Positions 24,913 to 32,368 of a stretch of DNA of 64,000 nt are shown here, one piece after another. The notes beneath the pieces are model-generated. The model did no database searches. It had not been told where the DNA came from and saw only the letters and a list, made by a program, of their open reading frames with translations. Source of the DNA: DAISJM01 sp036821485 (GTDB lineage Bacteria > Verrucomicrobiota > Kiritimatiellia > CAIQIC01 > JAGNIJ01); contig DAISJM010000003.1 in NCBI GenBank assembly GCA_036821485.1, forward strand, positions 1 to 64,000. Direction: 5' to 3'. The translations under genes were made by a program, and so were the position numbers. The stretch's first letter is position 1, and each line of letters opens with the position of its first letter.

Positions 24913-25640
24913 GGCGTGCAGTGGTTGTCCTGTTAGCCGTGCTGTTGGCCGGAGCGATGCTCCCCGCAGCGCGGGCGGTGTCGAAGAAGAAACTGGGCGT
25001 GTGGGAGCGGGAGCTGTCGCTGGGTCTCAACATCGCGCGCGGCAATACCGAGCAGGACGAGGGCGAAGTCGGTCTGCGTATCAAGCGGCAGGATGAGATT
25101 TCGAAATTCGACGTGAGTGCCGAAGCCGCTTACGGGGAAACGGACAGTGACACCACCAAGGAGCGAGCCAAGGCCGCGGTGCAGTACGACCAGCAATTCG
25201 GTCCGCGACCCTATGGCTCCATGCGCGTGTCGATGGAATACGACGCTGTGGCCGATCTCGACTACCGCCTCATCGTGGGTCCCGCTCTCGGTTACTACCT
25301 GGTGAAAAAAGAAGAGACGCAGCTCAGTGCCGAACTCGGTCCGTCCTATGTCCGCGAGAGCGTTGAGGGGGAGCTTGACGACTTTTACGTCCTGCGCCTC
25401 GCGGAACGATTCGAGCAAAAATGGGGCAAGGATGCCAAGCTGTGGCAGACGTTGGAATATCTGCCCGACCTGCAGGCCAACGGCAAATATCTCCTCAACG
25501 CCGAGCTTGGGCTGGAGGCGAAGGTAACCGGCGGTATCAGCCTCAGGGCCGTTGTTGCGACCAAGCACGATTCGCGGCCTGCCGACGACAAGAAGAGAGA
25601 CGATACCGTGTTGAAGACAGCAATTGTCTACAAATTCTAG
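24909..25640 (+). CDS. DUF481 (YdiY-like) outer-membrane protein
   Basis: A 243-aa protein with a signal peptide (1-23, ending PAARAVS). The mature part starts WERELSLGLNIARGNTEQDE. The GNTE/GNSE motif after the first strand, followed by regular amphipathic strands to a C-terminal TAIVYKF, is characteristic of the DUF481 family of salt-induced outer-membrane proteins. It overlaps ptsP by 4 bp (ATGA), so it is translationally coupled to the phosphotransferase gene. Function is unknown; a barrel in the outer membrane is the likely structure. Confidence 0.85.
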   Translation: MRRAVVVLLAVLLAGAMLPAARAVSKKKLGVWERELSLGLNIARGNTEQDEGEVGLRIKRQDEISKFDVSAEAAYGETDSDTTKERAKAAVQYDQQFGPRPYGSMRVSMEYDAVADLDYRLIVGPALGYYLVKKEETQLSAELGPSYVRESVEGELDDFYVLRLAERFEQKWGKDAKLWQTLEYLPDLQANGKYLLNAELGLEAKVTGGISLRAVVATKHDSRPADDKKRDDTVLKTAIVYKF

Positions 25641-25678
25641 GGCACGACAGTTGCTGTGGATGGCAGGAAACGATACGC

Positions 25679-27112
25679 ATGACAACCGGCCCCAGAGTCC
25701 TGCTCGTGGATCCGCCATTTGAGCGGTTGCAGGGTCGCTTTCGCGCGCACCTCCCTCTCGGCCTCGCAGCCTTGGCCGGCGCGCTCAAGGAGGCGGGGAT
25801 CCCGGCCGCAATCTACAATGCGGAAGCGCCGCGTCGGCGGGGCGAAGCACGAAACTTGCGCCAGTCGGAACTGTGTGCGGGTCACGACGATTACATCAAG
25901 GCGCTGGCCACTGCAGACCACCCCGTTTGGAAGGAAGCCGAAGACGTCTTCTGCACAACAAATCCCTCCGTCGTCGGTTTCACCGTAATGACGGAGAAGT
26001 TCGAGTCGGCCCGCATACTGAGCCGCCTGGTGAAGAAACGTCTCCCGCGCGCCTTCGTGGTTTGGGGCGGACCCCACCCCACGATACGTCCGGCGGAATG
26101 CGTTGCCGTGCCGGAAGTGGATTTTGCCGTGAAGGGAGAGGGCGAGCGGACGATCGTTGAACTGGCGCAAAGACTTTTCGACGGCGGGTCGTGTGCGGGA
26201 ATCCCCGGCGTGTTCGCCCGTAACGGCGGCGGGGTGACCGGGGTTGAGCGCCCGCTGGAGCCTGAACTCGACCGGCTGCCTTCACCCGATTGGGAAGCCG
26301 GTCTGTCGCCGCTCGATTGGCCCGCGCGCGGCCATGGTCGACAACAGATCATGGCCAGCCGCGGCTGTCCGTTTCGTTGCGAGTACTGCGCGGCCGCAGC
26401 GATGTGGGGACGGAAGGTCCGATTCCACTCCACGGCGCGCATCCTGAAGGAAATTGAAACGCTGGTTCGCCTCACCGGTTCACGACGCATCGCGTTCCTC
26501 GATGACTCGTTCACGCTGAACCCAAAACGAACCGAGGAACTCTGCCACGCGCTGATGGCTTCGGGTCTCGGCATCCGCTGGACGTGCATCACGCGCTGCG
26601 ATCTCGTGGATGAACCTCTGCTGCGCCTGTTGAAAAGGGCGGGTTGCCAAGGACTTGTTTTTGGCGTGGAATCCGCGAGCCCGGCGATCCTGGAAAGCGT
26701 GGACAAAGGGCAGAAGATCGAGGATGTCGATCGCGCCATGGCGGCCTGCCGCAAGGTGGGGCTGACCTACCACGCGTACTACATGATCGGGTTTCCCGAT
26801 GAGACCGAGTCGGATCTGACGATGACGGTGGAACACATGAAACGTTGCGGCGCCGGTTATGTTTCGCTCAATGTGTTCAGCCCCTACCCCGGGTCGGCGC
26901 TGTACGATCGCGTGGTGAAGATGGGTCTCATTCCCGATCCGCCGGAGTGGGGCCGTTACGGGCGGCACACGATGGATCACCCGCTGACGCGGCACATCAC
27001 CCCGGAGCGATTCCGCGCGCTCGCCGAGAACGCTTTTCGTGAGGCGGACCGCGTGAACCATGCTCTGCCGAAGCGGATTCGCGCGCTCGCCGCGCGGTTG
27101 CTCGGACGTTAG
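25679..27112 (+). CDS. B12-binding-domain radical SAM enzyme
   Basis: A 477-aa protein. Residues about 5-165 match the cobalamin-binding Rossmann-like domain of class B radical SAM enzymes (VLLVDPPFERLQ, PLGLAALAGALKEAG, FVVWGGPHPTIRP, VKGEGERTIVEL). The radical SAM core follows, with the [4Fe-4S] motif C230-x3-C234-x2-C237 (SRGCPFRCEYC) and later YYMIGFPDETESDL. The cobalamin-lower-ligand DxHxxG is absent, as in many members of this class. Such enzymes often methylate or rearrange unactivated carbons; the substrate cannot be predicted. The start at 25679 has AGGAAA eight bases upstream. Its stop codon overlaps that of the convergent next gene. Confidence 0.88.
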   Translation: MTTGPRVLLVDPPFERLQGRFRAHLPLGLAALAGALKEAGIPAAIYNAEAPRRRGEARNLRQSELCAGHDDYIKALATADHPVWKEAEDVFCTTNPSVVGFTVMTEKFESARILSRLVKKRLPRAFVVWGGPHPTIRPAECVAVPEVDFAVKGEGERTIVELAQRLFDGGSCAGIPGVFARNGGGVTGVERPLEPELDRLPSPDWEAGLSPLDWPARGHGRQQIMASRGCPFRCEYCAAAAMWGRKVRFHSTARILKEIETLVRLTGSRRIAFLDDSFTLNPKRTEELCHALMASGLGIRWTCITRCDLVDEPLLRLLKRAGCQGLVFGVESASPAILESVDKGQKIEDVDRAMAACRKVGLTYHAYYMIGFPDETESDLTMTVEHMKRCGAGYVSLNVFSPYPGSALYDRVVKMGLIPDPPEWGRYGRHTMDHPLTRHITPERFRALAENAFREADRVNHALPKRIRALAARLLGR

Positions 27113-28335
27113 CGCGGCGTGTCCCAGGAAATGCGGATTCCGGCTTCCTCGAATTCCTTCACCGCGATCTTGATGCGGTCCTGCGCGATGGCCGCGTCCA
27201 CCTGTCCGTCCAGCTTCGAAGCGATGGTGTCGTAACCGGCCCAGAACGGGAAGACGTTGACGTAGTTGAATTGCACGGCCTTGACGAGGTCGACGGACGC
27301 GCGAAAATCCTCTTCCGTCTCCTGCGGGAAGCCGACGATCATGTGCGTATCAAGCCGCTTCAGCCCGGCTTTGCGGAAACCGATGAGCGTGTCGCGGACC
27401 TTCTCCGCGTCGGGGAAGCGGTTCATGAGTTTCAGGATTTTCGGGCTGCCGGACTGGATCGGGCATAGGATATGGTTAACTTTGCCGCTGGCGATGTGGC
27501 GTCCGATTTCATCCCGATACTTCACAGCCCAGTTGGGGTGCAGCTCACGAATTTGCCAGCCCACGTTGTAGCCCGCGTCGACTTCGGACATCTTCTTCAG
27601 CAGCTCTGCGAACGTGCTGTGCAGGTCCAGTCCGTAGGCTCCAACGTCGTCGGCCAGGATCACAAAATCGCGCCGTCCCTGCTCCAGCAGGCCACGATAT
27701 TCGGCAAGGCACTCGTCCATCGTCTTGCTCTTCAGTTTGCCGGTGGCCTTGCGGATCGAGCAGTAGGCGCAGTTGCTGACACAACCGTAGCTGATCCGCA
27801 GGTGTGCCGCGCGAAGATCGGTTGGCGTGTTCTCGCTCAGCCTCGCGGCAATGGCCTGCCGTAACGCGTTCCACGTGCTGCGATTCGGGCGGAACGATGC
27901 CAGCTTCTGCAGGAACGTCCGCTGGCCCGTGCGACCCGTGCCGAAAGCACCGAACACCTTGTGCGCGTCGGGCACATCGCGGTACTTCACTTTGAAATCG
28001 GGAAACAACTTGTCGATCTCGACCAGGTCCTTCGTGATGAGGTACCGCCCGTTGAAAAGCTTGGGAAACGTCTTCTCCGCGATCGCGGGCAGACAGCCGA
28101 GCACGATGATCTCGCCCCTGTGCTGCTGCAGATCGCTGATGATCTTGTAGCACTCCTGCTCGCGGCTCTCGATGAAACTGCAGGTGACCACGATGAGGTA
28201 GTCCGCATCCGCCGGACTCGTCAGCACGCGGCAGCCGTTCAGCCTGAAGTAGTCCGCCAGCCGCCCCGAATCCAGCGCACGCCGCCGGCAACCATTGGTG
28301 GTGATGAAAACGCCCGGATGTTCTGTCTGCGCCAT
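27109..28335 (-). CDS. Methylthiotransferase-like radical SAM protein (MiaB/RimO family) without TRAM domain
   Basis: A 408-aa protein. The N-terminal UPF0004-like domain has three cysteines spaced as in MiaB/RimO: Cys16 (TNGCRRRALDS), Cys52 (TCSFIESRE) and Cys81 (LGCLPA). The radical SAM motif is C185-x3-C189-x2-C192 (CVSNCAYCSIRKATG). Two [4Fe-4S] clusters are therefore expected. The C-terminal TRAM RNA-binding domain of MiaB/RimO is missing; the protein ends soon after the barrel. It may modify a small molecule or protein rather than tRNA. It is convergent with, and overlaps by 4 bp, the B12-binding radical SAM gene. Confidence 0.85.
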   Translation of the reverse strand: MAQTEHPGVFITTNGCRRRALDSGRLADYFRLNGCRVLTSPADADYLIVVTCSFIESREQECYKIISDLQQHRGEIIVLGCLPAIAEKTFPKLFNGRYLITKDLVEIDKLFPDFKVKYRDVPDAHKVFGAFGTGRTGQRTFLQKLASFRPNRSTWNALRQAIAARLSENTPTDLRAAHLRISYGCVSNCAYCSIRKATGKLKSKTMDECLAEYRGLLEQGRRDFVILADDVGAYGLDLHSTFAELLKKMSEVDAGYNVGWQIRELHPNWAVKYRDEIGRHIASGKVNHILCPIQSGSPKILKLMNRFPDAEKVRDTLIGFRKAGLKRLDTHMIVGFPQETEEDFRASVDLVKAVQFNYVNVFPFWAGYDTIASKLDGQVDAAIAQDRIKIAVKEFEEAGIRISWDTPR

Positions 28336-28425
28336 AAGCCCCCCCCTGCCGATGATTTAGCGGACTATATCCACATTCGTCCGGCCCGCAAAGGGTTTCA
28401 TGAGATGCAAAAAGGCACCCCTTCC

Positions 28426-28454
28426 TTGACATCGCTCCGGCGCTCTCCTAGTCT
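28426..28454 (+). promoter_or_regulatory. Promoter of the cobalamin riboswitch transcript
   Basis: A perfect -35 TTGACA (28426-28431), a 17-bp spacer and TAGTCT (28449-28454) as -10. It is placed just before the first riboswitch helix, predicting a transcript start near 28461. The stretch 28336-28425 between this promoter and the divergent radical SAM gene shows nothing else. Confidence 0.7.
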
Positions 28455-28460
28455 CGACCC

Positions 28461-28626
28461 GGTTCTTTTGAAACAAGTTTGTGACGGGACCCACGGAAGT
28501 CCGTGAGAATCGGACGCGGTCGCGCCGCTGTAACGGGTTACGAAACCCCCGTAGCCACCATCCGTAAGGATGGGAAGGCGGGGAAGTAGGTTTGATACCC
28601 GAAGCCAGAAGACGAGTCCCGACACA
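28461..28626 (+). promoter_or_regulatory. Cobalamin (B12) riboswitch aptamer
   Basis: The RNA carries the conserved aptamer blocks in the right order. GTGAGAATC lies at 28503-28511, then GCGGTCGCGCCGCTGTAA (the B12-box-like GxxCCCGCxACTGT region), GCCACC at about 28554-28559, GGGAAGGC at about 28572-28579, and the terminal GAAGCCAGAAGAC at about 28601-28613. It should bind adenosyl- or another cobalamin and control the downstream surface-protein gene. The outer boundaries are approximate. A strong terminator follows, so regulation is most likely transcriptional attenuation. Confidence 0.92.
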
Positions 28627-28675
28627 TGCTCAACAACTCTTTCGCGAAGGAAGAGGATGGGCAGGCATCTTCACG

Positions 28676-28718
28676 AAGCCTTCACATTTCTCCCGACGGG
28701 AAAGGTGAAGGCTTTTTT
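28676..28718 (+). terminator. Intrinsic terminator, expression platform of the riboswitch
   Basis: AAGCCTTCAC (28676-28685) pairs with GTGAAGGCTT (28705-28714). The stem is continued inside by TTTC/GAAA and CCCG-type pairs, giving a hairpin of about 17 bp with few interruptions. It runs directly into TTTTTT (28713-28718). It lies about 65 bp before the ATG of the regulated gene. Cobalamin binding would favour this hairpin and switch the gene off. Confidence 0.88.
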
Positions 28719-28783
28719 GTTCCTTCTCCTCCCCGGCCTCCGCGGAAGATCGCTTGCTCCCGCGTAAGGAGCCGGAGAGAGAA

Positions 28784-30346
28784 ATGCAGAACAAGTTCAA
28801 CATGGCCGTCTTCGGCGCGCTGCTCCTTGCAGCTTCCGCCGCCCACGGCTTCGAGGCGTCGTTCGATGATCCACCGCAGACCGTCGGCTCGTATTGGAAC
28901 GGCTCGGACCTCTCCGGCGGATTTACCAGCCAGTGGATATTCTTCGAGAATGAATACGACACCAACTGGTCCAGTTGGAGCGGCTTCGCCCGCTCGCGCG
29001 TCGACGACACAAACACGGCGGGCTGGTTCAACCAATACGCCTGCTTCGGCGGCACAGACGTGAGCACAACCGGTTCCTATGCAATTGTTTACGACAGCGC
29101 ATGGTCGGAGGAAGATGTCGTCACGCTTCCCCTGCCCGCTCTCGTTTCCGGCTTCTTCGTGAACAACACAACCTACGCGGCAATCTCGATGCGCGATGGC
29201 GATTTTGTATCGAAGAAATTTGGCGGCGTCACGGGCAATGATCCCGATTGGTTTCTGCTCACGATCATCGGCAAGGATTCCGCGGGCCACGTCGTCGGCA
29301 CGGTCGAGCATTACCTTGCCGACTTCCGCTCGCCCACGAATTCCGAGGACTACATCCAATCCGACTGGCGATGGGTCGACCTCTCCCCGCTTGGCCCGAA
29401 CGTCAAGACGCTCCACTTCGTTTTGTCGTCCAGCGACAACGGCGACTGGGGCATGAACACGCCGTCCTATTTCGCCATGGATAATCTCGGCGTCGCCTAT
29501 GCGCCAGCCGACGATTACACGAATTCCACCGCGCTCGGGTTTGAAACGAATCTGTTCGTCGCTTGGGCAACCGGCTGGATGGACTACAACATGGGCGGCG
29601 ACATCTCCAACAACTTCGCGACGCCCGCCCACGCCCTCGGCCCGGCGACGGAGAATGTGACGAATGTGGTAACGCTCGGCAATGGAGGCTCCATCACGCT
29701 GACGTTCGGTGTGCCGATCGCCAATGGTCCCGGCTTCGACTTCGCGGTGTTCGAAAACGCCCTCACGGAAAACTTCCTCGAACTCGCGTGGGTCGAGGTC
29801 TCCAGCGATGGGACCAACTTCGTGCGCTTCCCCAATCATTCGCTCACGACAAGTCACGTGTCCCCCTTCGGCTCGCTCTACGCCACGAATATTGCCAACC
29901 TCGCGGGCAAGTATGTTGTCGGCCAGGGCACGCCGTTCGATCTGACCGATCTGCCGGCGGGCACCGGTGTTGATGCCATGAACGTGCGATATGTCCGCAT
30001 CGTGGATATCGTCGGGGACGGTTCATGCACGGACTCCTTCGGAAACATCATCTATGATCCAGAGCCGACCATCGGCTCCGGTGGGTTTGATCTCGACGCG
30101 GTGGGGGTGATCAATTTCGCGGGCGATTGTCAGCCCACATCGATCGGTCCTGCCGGGGTCACGCTCAGATTCGATGCGCTGAGCAATCGCGTCTACCGGC
30201 TGCAATATTCGACTTCGCTTCTGGGTACGGACTGGTATGACGTCGGCGGAATCGTGACCGGCAATAATCAGAGCGTGTCCATGACCGACAGCAACACAAC
30301 GGGTGGAGCCCGATATTACCGGGTGATCAGGGAGATGGGGCCGTGA
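28784..30346 (+). CDS. B12-regulated exported surface protein with DUF4465 domain
   Basis: A 520-aa protein with a signal peptide (1-22). Residues about 40-225 are a textbook DUF4465 domain (WSGFARSRVDDT, YAAISMRDGDFVSKKFGG, GNDPDWFLLTIIGKD, YLADFRSP, DWRWVDLSPLG, SSSDNGDWGMNTPSYFAMDN). Residues about 235-445 are a second jelly-roll-like domain (LGNGGSITLTFGVPIANGPG, DFAVFENALTENFLELA, EVSSDGTNF, GGFDLDAVGV), often seen next to DUF4465 in cobalamin loci. The last 60 residues (YRLQYSTSLLGTDWYDVGG) are a small beta domain common in PVC exported proteins. With the riboswitch this argues for a role in capture of cobalamin at the cell surface. The ATG at 28784 has GGAGAGAG upstream. It overlaps the next gene (GTGA). 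Confidence 0.85.
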   Translation: MQNKFNMAVFGALLLAASAAHGFEASFDDPPQTVGSYWNGSDLSGGFTSQWIFFENEYDTNWSSWSGFARSRVDDTNTAGWFNQYACFGGTDVSTTGSYAIVYDSAWSEEDVVTLPLPALVSGFFVNNTTYAAISMRDGDFVSKKFGGVTGNDPDWFLLTIIGKDSAGHVVGTVEHYLADFRSPTNSEDYIQSDWRWVDLSPLGPNVKTLHFVLSSSDNGDWGMNTPSYFAMDNLGVAYAPADDYTNSTALGFETNLFVAWATGWMDYNMGGDISNNFATPAHALGPATENVTNVVTLGNGGSITLTFGVPIANGPGFDFAVFENALTENFLELAWVEVSSDGTNFVRFPNHSLTTSHVSPFGSLYATNIANLAGKYVVGQGTPFDLTDLPAGTGVDAMNVRYVRIVDIVGDGSCTDSFGNIIYDPEPTIGSGGFDLDAVGVINFAGDCQPTSIGPAGVTLRFDALSNRVYRLQYSTSLLGTDWYDVGGIVTGNNQSVSMTDSNTTGGARYYRVIREMGP

Positions 30347-31194
30347 AGCGACGCAAAACACGGAATTTTCCAACCCTTGGAAAATCGACACAAGGATTTT
30401 CCAACCCTTGGAAAAAATGCGCCGGCTTCACGCTGGTCGAGCTGTTGTCGGTGATCGCCGTGATCGGCGTCCTTGCGGCGCTGCTCGTGCCGGCGCTCAG
30501 TCGCGGCACGGAACAGGCGCGGGCGGCAAAATGCGCGAGCAATATCCGGCAGCTCTTCGTGGCCAACACGCTCTACGCGGCGGAGCACGGGAATTACGTT
30601 GCGGCCGCGCCGGATATCCTGGGCGCGAACCTGACCCGCTGGCATGGCGCGCGATCATCGATCCGCCAGCCGTTCAACGGCTCTCGCGGGGCGCTCTACG
30701 AATACCTTTCGAAGTGCGACGGCATTCGGAGTTGCCCATCGCTTTCCGGGTTCCGCAGCAGCGCAGCAGATAACGCTTTTGAATCGTCCTGCGGCGGCTA
30801 CGGTTACAACGACCGTGGCGTGGGTTCGCAAGTGTACTGGCACGGCCGCACCGAACGCGGCGCGGAGAACGGCATGCCGCCGAGTGCGATCCGCGATCCC
30901 GCGCAGACGGTCATGTTCTGCGATGCGGCGTTCCCGCAGCCGTACGACGATCCGCGCTATCTCATCGAGTATTCCTTTGCCGAGGCGATCCACTTTGTCG
31001 ACGGCCAGCCGCCGAAGGAAGAGGGCGAGGCACAACCATCGATCCACTTCCGCCACAACGCCCGGGCGAACGTGGTGTGGTGCGACGGACATGTGAGTTC
31101 GGAAACCCTTGCCGTGACCAACAACAACGCGTTCGCAGAGTGGAATATCGGCTGGTTTGGCTCCGCAGACAACTCGCTGTTCGATCCTTTCTAG
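30343..31194 (+). CDS. Prepilin-type protein with H-X9-DG motif (pseudopilin)
   Basis: A 283-aa protein starting with GTG at 30343, overlapping the upstream stop by 4 bp. The prepilin peptidase site is Gly28/Phe29 in CAGFTLVELLSVIAVIGVLAALLVPAL, with Glu at mature position 5. The C-terminus carries the exact H-X9-DG motif (HNARANVVWCDG) of the PVC prepilin-processing-associated family. The 28-residue leader is unusually long because it contains two copies of the 19-bp palindromic repeat, translated as FPTLGK and FSNPWK. The mature protein should assemble in a type II secretion or pilus-like structure. Coupling to the B12-regulated surface gene suggests co-regulation by cobalamin. Confidence 0.88.
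   Translation: MKRRKTRNFPTLGKSTQGFSNPWKKCAGFTLVELLSVIAVIGVLAALLVPALSRGTEQARAAKCASNIRQLFVANTLYAAEHGNYVAAAPDILGANLTRWHGARSSIRQPFNGSRGALYEYLSKCDGIRSCPSLSGFRSSAADNAFESSCGGYGYNDRGVGSQVYWHGRTERGAENGMPPSAIRDPAQTVMFCDAAFPQPYDDPRYLIEYSFAEAIHFVDGQPPKEEGEAQPSIHFRHNARANVVWCDGHVSSETLAVTNNNAFAEWNIGWFGSADNSLFDPF
30365..30415. repeat. Two copies of the TTTTCCAACCCTTGGAAAA palindrome
   Basis: Identical 19-bp elements lie at 30366-30384 and 30397-30415 (8-bp arms, CCC centre), 31 bp start to start. They are read in different frames in the prepilin leader. The unit contains no stop codon in any of six frames. A third copy is at 60462-60480 in reverse orientation. Confidence 0.9.
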
Positions 31195-31243
31195 AGCGAC
31201 TTTCGACTTCGCCTTCGGACTTTGGACCTGCTTTAATCACGCC

Positions 31244-32359
31244 ATGCGTGTCACCATTGATATTCAGGCCGCGATCACGCAACGGGCCGGTGTGGGCCGC
31301 TACACCAAGGCGTTGGTGGAGCATCTTGGCGCGGCAGCGGGCTCCGACGAGCTGGCGCTCTTCTACTTTGATTTCCAGCGGCGCGGCATGCCCTTCCCCG
31401 TACCCGGCGCGAGTACCAAAGCTATTCGCTGGTGTCCCGGCCGCGTAGTGCAGAAGGCGTGGAAGACCTTTCAGTGGCCGCCGTTCGACTGGTTCGCGGG
31501 CGCGGCCGATGTCTACCACTTCCCCAATTTCATCCGGCCCCCGCTCTCGCGCGGCCGGTCGGTGGTCACCGTCCACGACGTGTCGTTTCTCCGCCATCCC
31601 GACACGACGGAGCCGCGCAATCTTCGCTACCTCGCCGCGCAGATCCGCAATACGGTGGATCGCGCGGATGCGATCATCACCGACTCCGCCTTCGCCGCGC
31701 GCGAGATCGAGGAGCTGTTCAAAACGCCCGCCGGAAAGGTGACGCCGATCCTGCTCGGTCTCGAGCCGTCGATCACGCGCCCGTCCGCGGATGTGATCGC
31801 GGCGACGCGGCGCGCGCTTGGGCTGGAGCGTCCATATCTTTTGATGGTGAGCACGATCGAGCCGCGCAAGAACATCGCGTTCCTCGTCGAAGTGTTCGAG
31901 CAGATGGAGAAGTTCGACGGCGACCTGGTGATCGCCGGCGCGCGCGGTTGGAAATTCGAGCCGATCTTCGAACGGATCGCGGCGTCAAAACGCGCGGCGC
32001 GCATCCGGCATGTCGACTACGTGGCCGACGCGCAGTTGCCCGCGCTGTATGCGGGCGCAGATCTGTTCCTGTTCCCGTCGCGTTACGAAGGGTTTGGTTT
32101 TCCGCCGCTTGAGGCGATGGCGTGCGGGACGCCGGTGGTTTCGTCGCGTGGCGGCTCGCTGCCCGAGGTGCTGGGCGATGCGGCAGAATACGTGGAGGCG
32201 TTTGACGCGCGCGCGTGGGCAGACCGGGCGATGAAGCTCCTGGGCGATGGCACGCTGCGCGCGGCGCGGGTAAGGCAGGGCCTGGAACGGGCACGGGCAT
32301 TTTCGTGGGACGAGGCCGCACGGCAGACATGGGCGGTGTATCGCAGGGTCGCGGGTTGA
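31244..32359 (+). CDS. Glycosyltransferase family 4 (first of three)
   Basis: A 371-aa GT-B fold enzyme. The N-domain starts MRVTIDIQAAITQRAGVGRY. The C-domain has VSTIEPRKNIAFLVEVF, and the sugar-nucleotide site is FPSRYEGFGFPPLEAMACGTPVVSS with its E-x7-E motif. It transfers a sugar from an activated donor to a lipid or polysaccharide acceptor in the cytoplasm. It is closest in layout to mannosyltransferases of surface polysaccharide clusters. The ATG at 31244 is preferred over the earlier in-frame start, which would add residues belonging to the pseudopilin 3' end. It is followed 9 bp later by another GT4 gene. Confidence 0.9.
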   Translation: MRVTIDIQAAITQRAGVGRYTKALVEHLGAAAGSDELALFYFDFQRRGMPFPVPGASTKAIRWCPGRVVQKAWKTFQWPPFDWFAGAADVYHFPNFIRPPLSRGRSVVTVHDVSFLRHPDTTEPRNLRYLAAQIRNTVDRADAIITDSAFAAREIEELFKTPAGKVTPILLGLEPSITRPSADVIAATRRALGLERPYLLMVSTIEPRKNIAFLVEVFEQMEKFDGDLVIAGARGWKFEPIFERIAASKRAARIRHVDYVADAQLPALYAGADLFLFPSRYEGFGFPPLEAMACGTPVVSSRGGSLPEVLGDAAEYVEAFDARAWADRAMKLLGDGTLRAARVRQGLERARAFSWDEAARQTWAVYRRVAG

Positions 32360-32368
32360 GGTAAACGG

